This document shows positions 40,882 through 49,925 of a DNA stretch of 64,000 nt, piece after piece. The notes below the pieces were generated by a model, which worked only from the letters and a program-made list of their open reading frames with translations, did not search any database and had not been told where the DNA came from. Position 1 is the stretch's first letter. Each line of letters begins with the position of its first letter. The position numbers and the translations under genes are program-made. Source of the DNA: Massilia sp. 9096 (GTDB taxonomy: Bacteria > Pseudomonadota > Gammaproteobacteria > Burkholderiales > Burkholderiaceae_D); NCBI RefSeq assembly GCF_000745265.1, contig NZ_JQNN01000001.1:1-64000 (forward strand). The letters run 5' to 3'.

Positions 40882-41263
40882 TGCGCGCCTGGACGCCGGC
40901 CCAGCCCTGGCGGATCGTGGTCATGACCTTGACGACCTCGTCGACCATCTTCGGGTCCTGCTTGACGCCGGCGGCGTGCAGGTGGCGCGCGCAGAATTCA
41001 TACAGGTCGGCGAGGTTGGCGACGACCTGGCCGCCGCTCTCGAAGTCGAGCGAGCTCGACAAGCCGTTGATGATCTCGACGCACTTGTTGATGCTGGCGG
41101 CGCGCAGTTCGTAGCGCTTGCCGACGATGTGGGCGCGGGCGCGCGCCAGCTCGTCGAGCAGGCCGTCGGTGAGCAGGAGCACCAGTTCGATCGGCGAGGC
41201 GCGCGAGGTCTGCGCGTCCAGACTGGTGGCGTGGTAGCTGCTGTAGGCTTCTTGATAGGACAT
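40874..41263 (-). CDS. fliS: Flagellin export chaperone FliS (LafC-like)
   Basis: Cytoplasmic chaperone that keeps flagellin monomeric before export. The 129-residue protein shows the FliS pattern: YQEAYSSYHATSLDAQTSRA, SPIELVLLLTDGLLDELARA, INKCVEIINGLSSSLDFESG and a tail with DPKMVDEVVKVMTTIRQGWA. It starts 13 bases after fliD ends. Confidence 0.93.
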   Translation of the reverse strand: MSYQEAYSSYHATSLDAQTSRASPIELVLLLTDGLLDELARARAHIVGKRYELRAASINKCVEIINGLSSSLDFESGGQVVANLADLYEFCARHLHAAGVKQDPKMVDEVVKVMTTIRQGWAGVQARNG

Positions 41264-41276
41264 CGTGATTTCTCTC

Positions 41277-42731
41277 TCAGGAGGACTTGTCGCTGCCGAA
41301 GATGGCGTCGAACATCGAGACGTTGTTGTTCATCTGCGCCTGCAGCGTCTGCAGGTCGGTAAATTGCTTCAGGTAGCGGTTGTAGGCGTCGTTGTACTGG
41401 GTGGTCAGGTTGTCCTGGCGCTTGCTCAGGTCCGACTGGAGCTTGGTGTTGGCGCTGGTGCGCTGCTGGATCTGGCCGTTGGCGCTGTCGGTCCACAGAT
41501 TCAGGTAGCTGTTCAGGTTGCCCATCACGCCGCTCGGGCTGCCGGTGCTGGCCGAACCCATCAGCTGGTCCAGGCCGCCCGGATTGAGCGCCAGCTGCTT
41601 GTTCAGGCGCGTCGAATCCAGCGTCAGCGAACCGTCGCGGCTGGCGGTGATGCCGTAGCTGGCCAGCGACAGGCCGCCCGTGGCCGGACGCAGAAGGTCG
41701 ACCAGGCGCGTCTGCAGCGCTTTGACGCCGGAATCGTTGGCGAAGGCGCCGGCGGCCTTGTTGTTGGTCGTGTCGCCCGGGTCGAGCATGCCGTCGACCG
41801 CGTTCTTGAGTTTGTTGTAGGCGTCGACGAAGGCCTGGGCGTTCGCCGCCGTGGCGTTGCTGTCGGTGCCGACCGTGAGCGTGATCGGATCGTCGCCGGT
41901 CGCCTGGGCGCGCGTGGCGGTGAACGCGACACCGTCGATGTTGGTGAAGGTGTTCGAGGCCTGGGTGACCTGGGTGCCGGTGAGCTGGGTGGTCGTGGTG
42001 TTGGTGCTGGGGTCGGTGACGGTCTTGTACTGGGCGTCGAGCAGGACGATGGCGTCCTTGCCGGCGGTCGTGCTGGTCGGTTGCGAGCCCAGCGTCGATT
42101 GCAGATCTTGACTGGTGGTGCTCAGGCTGATGTTGCTGGCAGCGCCGGTGTTCTTCGACGTCAGCACCAGGCGCATCTGCGAGCTGGTCGTGCCGTCGCC
42201 GTTCACGACCGGCACCGTGATCACGCCGGCCGAGACCAGGCCGGTGTTGCCGCTGGCATTGTTGATCGCGGCGGCGATTTCGCGCACGCTCAGGGTGCCG
42301 CCATCGGTGTTGGCGGCGGACAGGTCGATGTTGATCGGCGTGGCGCTACCGACGTTCACGGTCAGGGTGCCGCTGGCCGTCGTGGCGTCGGGCACGTTGT
42401 CGTACGAGACCTTGCCCGCGGTCGCCACCTGCTGCACGAACAGGCTGTAGGTGCCGGCGGCGGCGCTCGACTTGGCGGTGGCGCTGCCGAAGGCGCTGTT
42501 GGACAGCGTCGCGCTCTGCGCCAGGATCGACTTGCCCACGCTGCCCAGCGTAGCCAGGCTGTTCTGGAAAGTCGAGATGGCCGAGCCGAGCTGGGTCAGC
42601 GCGGTCGCCGTGGCATTGGCCGCGTTGGTCTTGTTGGTCAGCGTCTGCTGCGCGTCGGCGGTGGACTTGGTGGCCAGCGATTGTGCGGTGCTGGTCGGGT
42701 CATAGGTTGGGGCGGTAATGGCGCTCGACAT
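41277..42731 (-). CDS. fliD: Flagellar filament cap protein FliD (LafB-like)
   Basis: Cap at the filament tip that folds incoming flagellin. The product is 484 residues from the ATG at 42731 (MSSAITAPTYDPTSTAQSLA). N-terminal FliD helix region (NATATALTQLGSAISTFQNS), hook IN-like segment, FTATRAQATGDDPITLTVGT in the core, and C-terminal coiled coil (TSANTKLQSDLSKRQDNLTT, MNNNVSMFDAIFG). The upstream in-frame extension overlaps fliJ and is not FliD-like. Confidence 0.93.
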   Translation of the reverse strand: MSSAITAPTYDPTSTAQSLATKSTADAQQTLTNKTNAANATATALTQLGSAISTFQNSLATLGSVGKSILAQSATLSNSAFGSATAKSSAAAGTYSLFVQQVATAGKVSYDNVPDATTASGTLTVNVGSATPINIDLSAANTDGGTLSVREIAAAINNASGNTGLVSAGVITVPVVNGDGTTSSQMRLVLTSKNTGAASNISLSTTSQDLQSTLGSQPTSTTAGKDAIVLLDAQYKTVTDPSTNTTTTQLTGTQVTQASNTFTNIDGVAFTATRAQATGDDPITLTVGTDSNATAANAQAFVDAYNKLKNAVDGMLDPGDTTNNKAAGAFANDSGVKALQTRLVDLLRPATGGLSLASYGITASRDGSLTLDSTRLNKQLALNPGGLDQLMGSASTGSPSGVMGNLNSYLNLWTDSANGQIQQRTSANTKLQSDLSKRQDNLTTQYNDAYNRYLKQFTDLQTLQAQMNNNVSMFDAIFGSDKSS

Positions 42732-42732
42732 A

Positions 42733-43242
42733 TTATTCGTTCCTCGTTGTAGGGCCTTGTTCGGCCTGTCCTGCCAGCCACGACTGGGTGGCGATTTCGT
42801 CTTCGCGCTTGCGCTGCAGGCGGTCCTGCGCGCGCGCATGGTCGGCCTCGTGCTGTGCCAGCACCTTGCCCAGCAGCTCGCGCCGGGTCCAGGCCTGGGC
42901 CAGGTTGCGCTGCGAGACTTCCATGTTCGCCTCGTGCAGGTGCAGGTCGATGCGGTGGGTCTCGGCCAGCGCGAACACGGCCTGTTTGTAATTGCCGACG
43001 TTGACCGCCAGCGCGGCCGAGAATCCGGCGCTGCGTGCGGCCGCCGGCGTGGCCGCGGCTTGCCCCGAGGCGCCGCAGCCTTCGGCCAGCGCGGTCAGGC
43101 GCTCGACGCTGTTGCGGTAGCGCGCGCGCACCGCTTCCTGCTTGGCCAGGTCGGCCTGCAGGCGTTCCACGGTCGTGCTGCGCAGCTTGACCAGCGTATT
43201 CAAGCTGTCGATGGTGTCTTGCTTGTTCTTCATGCTGGTCAT
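42733..43242 (-). CDS. fliJ: Flagellar export protein FliJ
   Basis: Coiled-coil export stalk that docks with the FliI ATPase and FlhA and escorts chaperones. The 169-residue product from the ATG at 43242 is almost entirely helical, with LVKLRSTTVERLQADLAKQE and AQHEADHARAQDRLQRKRED. Its ATG overlaps the fliI stop (ATGA), and an in-frame ATG three codons later is an alternative. The long open frame extending upstream into fliI is spurious. Confidence 0.85.
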   Translation of the reverse strand: MTSMKNKQDTIDSLNTLVKLRSTTVERLQADLAKQEAVRARYRNSVERLTALAEGCGASGQAAATPAAARSAGFSAALAVNVGNYKQAVFALAETHRIDLHLHEANMEVSQRNLAQAWTRRELLGKVLAQHEADHARAQDRLQRKREDEIATQSWLAGQAEQGPTTRNE

Positions 43243-44555
43243 GCCATCATCGCCTTGAGTTGTTCGATGCAGGGCCCGATCGGCGCGTCTTCCTTGGTGC
43301 CCTGGCACAGGAAGGCTTCGATGTGCGGCTGCAGCTTCACGGCGCGGTCGGTCTCCGGATCGGCGCCCGGTTGATAGGCGCCGAGCGGGATCAGGTCGCG
43401 CACGCGCGCGTGACGCGCCAGCGCGGCCTTGAGCTTGCGCGCGGCCTGCGCGTGCTCGGGGGCGACCACCTGGGCCATGCAGCGGCTGATCGATTGCGCC
43501 ACGTCGATGGCCGGGTAGTGGGCGCGCTCGGCCAGCTCGCGTGTCAGCACGATGTGGCCGTCGAGGATCGCGCGCGCGCTGTCGACCACCGGGTCCTGCT
43601 GGTCGTCGCCTTCGGCCAGCACCGTATAGATGGCGCTCATGCTGCCGTGCGGGTGCTCGCCGTTGCCGGCCGATTCGCACAGCTGCGGCAGGTGCGAGAA
43701 CACCGACGGCGGGTAGCCGCGCGTGGCCGGCGGTTCGCCCAGCGACAGCGCGACTTCGCGCAGCGCCATCGCGTAGCGGGTCAGCGAATCGCACAGCAGC
43801 AGCACGTTCTGGCCGCGGTCGCGGAAGTGCGCCGCGATCGAGTGGCACAGTTCGGTCGCCATCACGCGCATCATCGGCGATTCGTCGGCCGGGGCCACGA
43901 CCACCACCGCGCGCTTCAGGCCCTCGGGGCCGAGCGACTTCTCGACGAACTCGCGCACCTCGCGGTTACGCTCGCCGATCAGGCCGACCACGATCACGTC
44001 GGCCACGGTCTGGCGCGTGATCAGGCCGAGCAGCACCGACTTGCCGACGCCGGAACCGGCCATCAGGCCGACACGCTGGCCCTTGCCGATCGTGAGCATC
44101 GAATTGATCGCGCGCACGCCGACGTCGAGCGGTTCCTCGACCGGCGCCTTGCGCAGCGGGTTGACCTTGGGCGGCGTGGTCGACAGGATCTGGTCGCCGC
44201 CCAGGCGGCCCAGGCCGTCGATCGGCTCGCCCAGGCCGTTGACCATGCGGCCCATCCATTGCGGACCGATCTGGATGCTGGACGGCCCGGTGGCAGGCAG
44301 CACGCGCGCGCCCGTGACCAGGCCGTCGGCCTGCTTGAACGGCATCAGGTAGGTCACCTTGTCGCGAAAGCCGACGACCTGTGCATCGAGCCAGGAACCG
44401 TCGACCAGTTCGACGCGGCAGCGCTGGCCGGTGTGCAGCTTGCAGCCGACCGATTCGAGCAGCAGGCCTTGGACCGCGACCAGGCGCCCGGTCGGGGTGG
44501 CGACCGGCACCGCGCCGATGTCGAGCGAACGCAGGGTCTCGGCGAGCGCGCTCAT
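43239..44555 (-). CDS. fliI: Flagellum-specific ATPase FliI
   Basis: Hexameric ATPase of the flagellar type III export apparatus. The 438-residue protein has Walker A AGSGVGKS at 166-173, a Walker B region VLLLCDSLTRYAMALREV, and the type III ATPase stretch GEPPATRGYPPSVFSHLPQL. Before the core lies MGRMVNGLGEPIDGLG. It overlaps fliH and fliJ by four bases each, so the three are tightly coupled. Confidence 0.96.
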   Translation of the reverse strand: MSALAETLRSLDIGAVPVATPTGRLVAVQGLLLESVGCKLHTGQRCRVELVDGSWLDAQVVGFRDKVTYLMPFKQADGLVTGARVLPATGPSSIQIGPQWMGRMVNGLGEPIDGLGRLGGDQILSTTPPKVNPLRKAPVEEPLDVGVRAINSMLTIGKGQRVGLMAGSGVGKSVLLGLITRQTVADVIVVGLIGERNREVREFVEKSLGPEGLKRAVVVVAPADESPMMRVMATELCHSIAAHFRDRGQNVLLLCDSLTRYAMALREVALSLGEPPATRGYPPSVFSHLPQLCESAGNGEHPHGSMSAIYTVLAEGDDQQDPVVDSARAILDGHIVLTRELAERAHYPAIDVAQSISRCMAQVVAPEHAQAARKLKAALARHARVRDLIPLGAYQPGADPETDRAVKLQPHIEAFLCQGTKEDAPIGPCIEQLKAMMA

Positions 44556-45247
44556 GCGGACTGCCCTCCGGCTTGATTCTGCAGATCGGCGGTCAGCGCC
44601 TCGTTGACCTGCTCCATGCAGGCGGCCAGGCGGCCCTGGCAGCCGGCGTCGACTTCATGGTCGCCGGCCTTGACGCGGCACTCGCCCGGCGCCAGGCTCG
44701 GGTCGGGCAGCAGTTTCCACTTCTTGGCGCGCTTCGGATCGAGCTCCTGGATGCGCTTGAGTTCTTCGGGGTTGAGCAGCACTTCGACCTCGTCGCGGGC
44801 AGGGGGCATCGCGGCCAGCGCCTCGTCGACCAGGTTCAGCATCTGGGTCGGCTGCAGCGCGAGCTCGGCGCGGATGACCTGGCGTGCGATCTTGCCGACC
44901 AGGTCGACCACTTCGGTGCGTTGGGCGTTGCGGAATTCGGTTTGCATCTTCTTCAGCGCGCGCAGGGCGGCGTCGAGCGGCTTGGACATCGCCTCCAGCT
45001 CGGCCAGGGCCTGCTGGCGGCCTTCTTCGTAGCCGCGCGCGACACCTTCCGCATGGCCGGCCGACTGGCCGTCGGCGCGGCCCTGTTCGAGGCCGGCGTC
45101 GTAGCCGTCGCGCTGGCCCTGGCGATAGCCGTCGGCCACCGCGCCCTGCCAATCTTCGGCGGCGGACGACGAGGCGTTCGCATCGCCGCGGCCATTGGCC
45201 ACGACCTGCGTGAGCGGCGGGAAGTGATAGGGCCGGAACTGCTTCAT
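44552..45247 (-). CDS. fliH: Flagellar export stator protein FliH
   Basis: Regulator and peripheral stalk of FliI. The 231-residue protein contains the Gly-spaced helix typical of FliH: GYRQGQRDGYDAGLEQGRAD and GQSAGHAEGVARGYEEGRQQ, a GxxxG-rich stretch at about 40-85. A C-terminal domain similar to the V-ATPase E subunit follows (IARQVIRAELALQPTQMLNL). It overlaps fliG and fliI by four bases. Confidence 0.9.
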   Translation of the reverse strand: MKQFRPYHFPPLTQVVANGRGDANASSSAAEDWQGAVADGYRQGQRDGYDAGLEQGRADGQSAGHAEGVARGYEEGRQQALAELEAMSKPLDAALRALKKMQTEFRNAQRTEVVDLVGKIARQVIRAELALQPTQMLNLVDEALAAMPPARDEVEVLLNPEELKRIQELDPKRAKKWKLLPDPSLAPGECRVKAGDHEVDAGCQGRLAACMEQVNEALTADLQNQAGGQSA

Positions 45248-46266
45248 TCGGCAGTGGCCTCAGCGAACAGCTGGACTTCGATCTCGCCGCCGTCGACCAG
45301 CTCCTTGACCTGGGCCATGATCTCGCGGCGGGTCTGCTCGATGCGCGACATCGGCACCGGACCGGAACGCTTCATCAGGTCTTCGAAGCTTTGCGCCTGG
45401 CGCTTGGGCATCGCGGCCAGCAGGGCGTCGCGCAGCGCCGGCTCGGCGCCCTTGAGCGCGATCGCCCACTGCTCCAGCGGGATCTCGTCCAGCAGGCGCG
45501 TGATGGTCTGTTCGGTCTGCTTCGACAGGATGAAGAAGTCGTACATCGACATCTCGATCTGCGACACCACCTCGGGGTCGTGCGCGCGCAGCAGCTCGAC
45601 CATCTCGGCGCGGTTGTTCGGCAGGCGGTTGAGGATCTCGGCGGCCTGGCGCACGCCTTCCACGGCGGCGCTCTGGGTGTCGAGCGCGGACAGGCAGCGC
45701 GCCACCAGGTCTTCCAGCTCGCCCAGCAGGTCGCGGTCGATCTCTTCCAGGCGCGCCAGGTTCAGCAGCACCAGTTCGCGGCCGTCTTCCGGCAGCGCGT
45801 CGATGATCTGGCCGGCCAGCGCGGCCGGCAGGAAGGCGAGGAACACGGCCTGCATCTGCACGTGCTCGGCGGCGATGTACTCGGCCAGCCACTTCGGCGA
45901 GGCGTACTGCAGGCGCGCCATCATCGGGCGGATCGCGTCGCCGTAGATCGTGTTCAGGACCGAGTTGGCGATCTCGCTGCCCAGCGCCAGGTCGAGCGAG
46001 CGCTTGAGGTAGCTGCGCGAGGCGCCGTGCAGGCCGCTTTGCTGGCGATAGTCGTCGAAGAACTTCTGTGCCGCGCTCTTGACGGCGTCGACCTTGATGC
46101 CGCTCATCCGGCTCATCACCTGGGTCAGCTCGATGAGTTCTTCGCGCTCGAGGCAGCGCAGCACGGCCGCTGCCGGCTCTTCGCCGATCGAGAGCAGCAC
46201 GATGGCCGCCTGCTCGACCGGGGTCAACGTCACTTCTTGCATGTCGTTACTGTTCAGATCCGGCAT
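45244..46266 (-). CDS. fliG: Flagellar motor switch protein FliG
   Basis: Rotor protein at the MS ring that takes torque from MotA. The 340-residue protein begins MPDLNSNDMQEVTLTPVEQA if started at 46266, overlapping fliF by 20 bases. A second ATG eight codons in, at 46242, lies just past the fliF stop and is equally plausible. FliG features seen are AAIVLLSIGEEPAAAVLRCL, EHVQMQAVFLAFLPAALAGQ and the C-terminal torque helix region with DDFFILSKQTEQTITRLLDE-like sequence (YDFFILSKQTEQTITRLL). Confidence 0.93.
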   Translation of the reverse strand: MPDLNSNDMQEVTLTPVEQAAIVLLSIGEEPAAAVLRCLEREELIELTQVMSRMSGIKVDAVKSAAQKFFDDYRQQSGLHGASRSYLKRSLDLALGSEIANSVLNTIYGDAIRPMMARLQYASPKWLAEYIAAEHVQMQAVFLAFLPAALAGQIIDALPEDGRELVLLNLARLEEIDRDLLGELEDLVARCLSALDTQSAAVEGVRQAAEILNRLPNNRAEMVELLRAHDPEVVSQIEMSMYDFFILSKQTEQTITRLLDEIPLEQWAIALKGAEPALRDALLAAMPKRQAQSFEDLMKRSGPVPMSRIEQTRREIMAQVKELVDGGEIEVQLFAEATAE

Positions 46267-47989
46267 TTTTCTTCTGCACCCATTGTTTGACCACTTCCGC
46301 CACCCGCTCCGGCTCTTTGCCCGCCAGGACCTTCAGGTGATCCACCATCACATCCACCGCCGAACCGGCCGGTGGCAAATCATAGTTTTCCAGCAGCGGC
46401 TGGACCGTCTGCGTGCCGCCCAGGCCCAGGGCCGGCGCGCCCGCCGCCACGTTTCCCGCGGCGCCCGCCGGGCCGGCCAGCGCGCCGGCCGGGGCGTTGG
46501 CGCCCAGGGCGCGGTCGGCGCCGGCCTGCATCGTGGCCAGGTTCGGGCCTTTGGCCGCACCCGCAGCGCCACCGCGCTGGGTCAGCATGCGCATCAGGGG
46601 ACGCAGCACCGCGAACCAGGCGAACAGCGCGCCGATCGCATACATCGCATAGCCGGCGAAATCGACCACGTTGTCGCGCTGCTGGTACCACGGCTCGACC
46701 GGGGCCGGGGCCGGGAAGCTCAGGGCCGACACCGCCAGCACGTCGCCGCGGTTGGTGTCGATGCCCAGGCCGCCGCGCAGGATCTTCTCGATGTTGGCGA
46801 TCTCGGCCGGGGTCCAGCCGGTCTTCGGCGAAGCCGCCTTGGCGTTGTTCAGCACCACCGCCACCGACAGCTTCTTCAGGCGGCCGCGGGCACGCTTGAT
46901 CTGGGTGATGGCGCGGTCGTAGGCGTACTGCTTGCTGCTCGCGTTCTTGCGTGCGCTGCCGTCGTCCTGCTTGGCGCCCGGATTGGCTGCGCCGTTGGCG
47001 GCGTTGGCGGCGTTCGGATCGGCCGGGTTGGCGGCCACCGGCGGACGGTTCGACAGGGTGCCCGGCACGCCCATCGCCATGCGGCTCTTTTCCTGCTCGT
47101 CGCGGCTGGCTTCGCTGGTGATCTTCGGATCGGCGCCGTATTTTTCCTGCGTCTCTTCGATCTTGTCGTTGTCGACGTCGGCGGTCACGCTGACCTTGAA
47201 GTTGTCGGCGCCGAGCACCGGGCCGAGCAGCTCGGCGACGTTGGCGTGCACCTCGTCCTGGTAGCGCTTGGCGGCGGCATCGCCCTGGGCGGCGCCGTCG
47301 AAGCCTTCGGTCAGGTCGACGCGCGAGGACAGGTAGTTGCCGTTCTGGTCGACCAGCGACACGCGGTTCGGCGCCAGGCTGGAGACGCTGCCCGAGACCA
47401 GGTTCACGATCGCGGCGATCTGCTCGTTCGACAGCTGGTGGCCCGGCTTGACCGCGACCATGACCGAAGCCGACGACTTGTCGCCGTCGCTGGCGACGAA
47501 GGAGGTCGACTTGGCAATCGCCAGGTGCACGCGCGCCGACGAGATGGCGTCGATGGTCATGATCGACTGCGCCAGTTCGCCTTCCAAGCCGCGGCGGAAG
47601 CGCACGTCCTGCACGAACTGCGACACGCCGAGCGGGTCGTTCTTGTCCATCAGCTCGAGGCCGGCCGGCAGCTGCGCGGTCACGCCCTTGGCGGCCAGCA
47701 GCATGCGTACCTTGCCCAGCTGGCCGGACGGGACCAGCACCTGGCCACTGTCCGGGTGGATGCGGTAGGAGACGTGCTCGGCGTCGAGCACGGCCATCAT
47801 GTCGGTGGAGGCGACCTTTTCATGGGCGCCGAACACCGGCTTGTAGCCGGCGGCGTCCTTCCAGGTGTACAGCATGACGGCGGCGGTGATGGCAATGGCC
47901 AGCACCAGCATCGGCGTCAGGTTCTTGGCCAGCGCCGGCGGCAGGGTCAGGCGCTTGTCGCCGATGGCGTTCTTGAGAGCGGCAATCAC
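46247..47989 (-). CDS. fliF: Flagellar MS-ring protein FliF
   Basis: Builds the MS ring in the inner membrane, the base of the rotor and export gate. The 580-residue protein has membrane helices near 26-43 (TPMLVLAIAITAAVMLYTW) and 440-460 (VVDFAGYAMYAIGALFAWFA). Between them are the ring-building motifs: DPLGVSQFVQDVRFRRGLEG, LAQSIMTIDAISSARVHLAI and VSLVDQNGNYLS. The start is a GTG at 47989, 15 bases after fliE; no early ATG is available. Confidence 0.94.
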   Translation of the reverse strand: MIAALKNAIGDKRLTLPPALAKNLTPMLVLAIAITAAVMLYTWKDAAGYKPVFGAHEKVASTDMMAVLDAEHVSYRIHPDSGQVLVPSGQLGKVRMLLAAKGVTAQLPAGLELMDKNDPLGVSQFVQDVRFRRGLEGELAQSIMTIDAISSARVHLAIAKSTSFVASDGDKSSASVMVAVKPGHQLSNEQIAAIVNLVSGSVSSLAPNRVSLVDQNGNYLSSRVDLTEGFDGAAQGDAAAKRYQDEVHANVAELLGPVLGADNFKVSVTADVDNDKIEETQEKYGADPKITSEASRDEQEKSRMAMGVPGTLSNRPPVAANPADPNAANAANGAANPGAKQDDGSARKNASSKQYAYDRAITQIKRARGRLKKLSVAVVLNNAKAASPKTGWTPAEIANIEKILRGGLGIDTNRGDVLAVSALSFPAPAPVEPWYQQRDNVVDFAGYAMYAIGALFAWFAVLRPLMRMLTQRGGAAGAAKGPNLATMQAGADRALGANAPAGALAGPAGAAGNVAAGAPALGLGGTQTVQPLLENYDLPPAGSAVDVMVDHLKVLAGKEPERVAEVVKQWVQKKNAGSEQ

Positions 47990-48004
47990 TTCGGTTTATT
48001 CCTG

Positions 48005-48349
48005 TCAGACGGGCAGTTTGAGCAGTTCGTCCATGGCGCCCATCACCTTGTTACGGACCTGCATCAGCATGGAGAAAGAAAGGTTGGCCTGCTGCGACGA
48101 CAGCATGGCGCCGACCAGGTCGTCGCTCTTGCCGCTTTCGACGGCGGCCATCTTCTCGCTGGCCACCTGCTGGTCCTGGTCGACGCTGGTGACGGCGTCC
48201 TTCATCGTTTGTGCGAACGAAAAGCCGCCGCTGGGGGCAGCCTGGCCGATCCGGCCGGCGTCGATTGCCGGCGCCACTGCGAGGCGGCTGGCATCGTTGG
48301 TCAGTGCGGCGAGATCGGCGCGGATCAGACCAGCAAGTTCAGTTCCCAT
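48005..48349 (-). CDS. fliE: Flagellar hook-basal body protein FliE
   Basis: Links the MS ring to the rod. From the ATG at 48349 the product is 114 residues, near the family length, with FAQTMKDAVTSVDQDQQVAS and ANLSFSMLMQVRNKVMGAMD, the FliE C-terminal signature. A GGGAG precedes this ATG; an in-frame ATG six codons upstream is possible. First gene of the leftward run that continues to the muramidase gene at 34.6 kb. Confidence 0.9.
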   Translation of the reverse strand: MGTELAGLIRADLAALTNDASRLAVAPAIDAGRIGQAAPSGGFSFAQTMKDAVTSVDQDQQVASEKMAAVESGKSDDLVGAMLSSQQANLSFSMLMQVRNKVMGAMDELLKLPV

Positions 48350-48725
48350 CGTGTTACATGCTCCCATGCTGAAATGTTGCGTGGATGTGACGAACAGTCG
48401 CGAAACGGTGGTCAAATGTGAAATTTGGTCGTTTGCTTTTCGTGAAATATTGCGTGCTTTGCGGAAATTGTAAAATTGCTAGCACCCGTGTCCGGCTTGG
48501 ACTCTAGTGAGGAAGCGGGGAGAATATCAGTCGTTCCCTGCCGCTACGATCATGATTTTCCATAACTTCCTGAGCCGATGACGCCATCTTACCGTACGGC
48601 AATCGTTAATTCAAAGGGTAATATCAAATCTCGGGATACACGTCGCGATACACTTTACACGGTATAATAGTTGCCTGATGGAATGAAAAGAAAGCATCTC
48701 CGCTTAACAATTATTTAACTGAAAC
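48350..48725. other. 376-base divergent regulatory region between fliE and fliM
   Basis: No gene is present. The region is distinctly AT-richer than its surroundings. It should hold the promoters of both flagellar units. The rightward one is visible (TATAAT at 48663-48668). For the leftward fliE unit no convincing sigma-70 or sigma-54 promoter was found. In Vibrio lateral clusters the regulator gene lafK lies near here; none is present. Confidence 0.6.
48635..48668 (+). promoter_or_regulatory. fliM promoter with upstream direct repeats
   Basis: TATAAT at 48663-48668 is a perfect -10, but nothing like TTGACA stands 16-18 bases upstream. Instead two direct copies of GATACAC (48635-48641 and 48647-48653) occur with a 12-base period over the -35 position. 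This arrangement is typical of an activator-dependent promoter, so the repeats are a candidate binding site for a flagellar master regulator. Confidence 0.45.
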
Positions 48726-49580
48726 ATGTCTTTCGCCACCCCTGCCAACCCTTCCCAGCACCAGGTCCTCGACCCCCGTCTTCTAGGGCGTCCGGTCCAT
48801 CTGCTGCCCCAGTTCGCCACTCTCCTGGGAGACGACTTCGACAGCGCCATGCAGGGCAGCGCCCGCCGCTACTGGGCTGGCTGGCGTCTCGATGGCGCCG
48901 AATTCGGGCGCGCGCCGCAGCTCGACGACCTGCGCTGGATGGCCGTAAACGGCCCTCTGGGTAAGGTTTCGGTCGCTTTCGAGCGTGGTTTATTACTGAC
49001 ACTGTTGGAGCGGCGCTACGGTGGGCGTAGCGCCGGCGCAACTCAGCGGGACCCGAAAGCCGAACGTGTAACGGCGACCGAAGACCGTTTGACCGTCGTA
49101 TTGACGCAACAGATGATCGACTTGTTGTATTCGCGCGTCGCTGCCAGCCTGGGAATGGAGGTCGCACCGCAGCCGGTGCCTGCCGGCGCGGTGGCCGCAG
49201 CGACCATGCCGGGCGCCAGTAACTGGGCTTTGTGCGTGTGTGTGCGTGACATCAATGACAATCCCGGCCAGTTCTGGATCGCCCCCGACCAGACGCTGAT
49301 GGCCGCGATCCTGAGCACCCTGCGCGCGGACAGCCCTGTTCCGCGCGCGCCGCAGGGCCCGGCCGAACCGCTGGTCTCGAAGCTGCAGGTCAAACTCGAA
49401 GGCCGCCTGGTGAGCAAGGAAATCACCCTGGGCGAGCTGTTCGACATCAAGGTGGGCGACGTCATCCCGGTCAGCGTAGGCCGGGCCGACGTCCTGCTCG
49501 ACGAGGCGCGCTTGTTTACAGCAGCGGTCGCCGAGCACAAGGGCAAGCTGTGTTTAACCTCTTTTGAAGATGCCGAATAA
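48726..49580 (+). CDS. fliM: Flagellar motor switch protein FliM, short form
   Basis: Switch-complex C-ring protein. It has 284 residues against about 330 for typical FliM. It starts MSFATPANPSQHQVLDPRLL and lacks the N-terminal EIDALL segment that binds phosphorylated CheY. The FliM middle domain is degenerate; the C-terminal SpoA (FliN-like) domain is recognisable (VSKLQVKLEGRLVSKEITLG, ELFDIKVGDVIPVSVGRADV). First gene of the rightward fliMNPQR-flhBA operon. Loss of the CheY-binding segment suggests this motor does not take part in ordinary CheY switching; that is inference. Confidence 0.82.
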   Translation: MSFATPANPSQHQVLDPRLLGRPVHLLPQFATLLGDDFDSAMQGSARRYWAGWRLDGAEFGRAPQLDDLRWMAVNGPLGKVSVAFERGLLLTLLERRYGGRSAGATQRDPKAERVTATEDRLTVVLTQQMIDLLYSRVAASLGMEVAPQPVPAGAVAAATMPGASNWALCVCVRDINDNPGQFWIAPDQTLMAAILSTLRADSPVPRAPQGPAEPLVSKLQVKLEGRLVSKEITLGELFDIKVGDVIPVSVGRADVLLDEARLFTAAVAEHKGKLCLTSFEDAE

Positions 49581-49925
49581 ATGGACATGAACCTGAACGA
49601 CCAATTCACCGCTGGCGACATCATCATCGACGACGCCGCCGCCGTAGCGCCTGCCGCGCCCGGCGCAGCCCGCCTGCCGCAGATGATGCGCCGCATCCCC
49701 GTCACGCTGACGCTGGAAGTGGGCTCGGCCCGCATCTCGCTGCAGGAGCTGATGGCGATCGGCCCGTCCAGCGTGATCCCGCTCGACATACTGGCCGGCG
49801 AGCCGCTGGTCATCAAGGTCAACGGCGCCGCGATCGGCCGCGCCGAAGTGGTGGTGGCCGGCGAGCAGTACGGCCTGAAGGTGATCGACCTCGAAGGTCT
49901 CAACCTGGACCTGATCGCACCATGA
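49581..49925 (+). CDS. fliN: Flagellar motor switch protein FliN
   Basis: C-ring component and docking site for FliH. The 114-residue protein has a disordered Ala/Pro N-terminus, then the SpoA domain: MMRRIPVTLTLEVGSARISL, QELMAIGPSSVIPLDILAGE and PLVIKVNGAAIGRAEVVVAG. The ATG follows the fliM stop directly. No fliO gene separates it from fliP. Confidence 0.93.
   Translation: MDMNLNDQFTAGDIIIDDAAAVAPAAPGAARLPQMMRRIPVTLTLEVGSARISLQELMAIGPSSVIPLDILAGEPLVIKVNGAAIGRAEVVVAGEQYGLKVIDLEGLNLDLIAP

Noticed and set aside
44381..45946. A 521-residue rightward open frame across fliH and fliG
   Set aside because: Serine/arginine-rich shadow of two well-supported leftward flagellar genes.
48350..48725. 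Possible lafK-like regulator gene between fliE and fliM
   Set aside because: The gap is only 376 bases with no open frame of gene quality, so the regulator is not encoded here.
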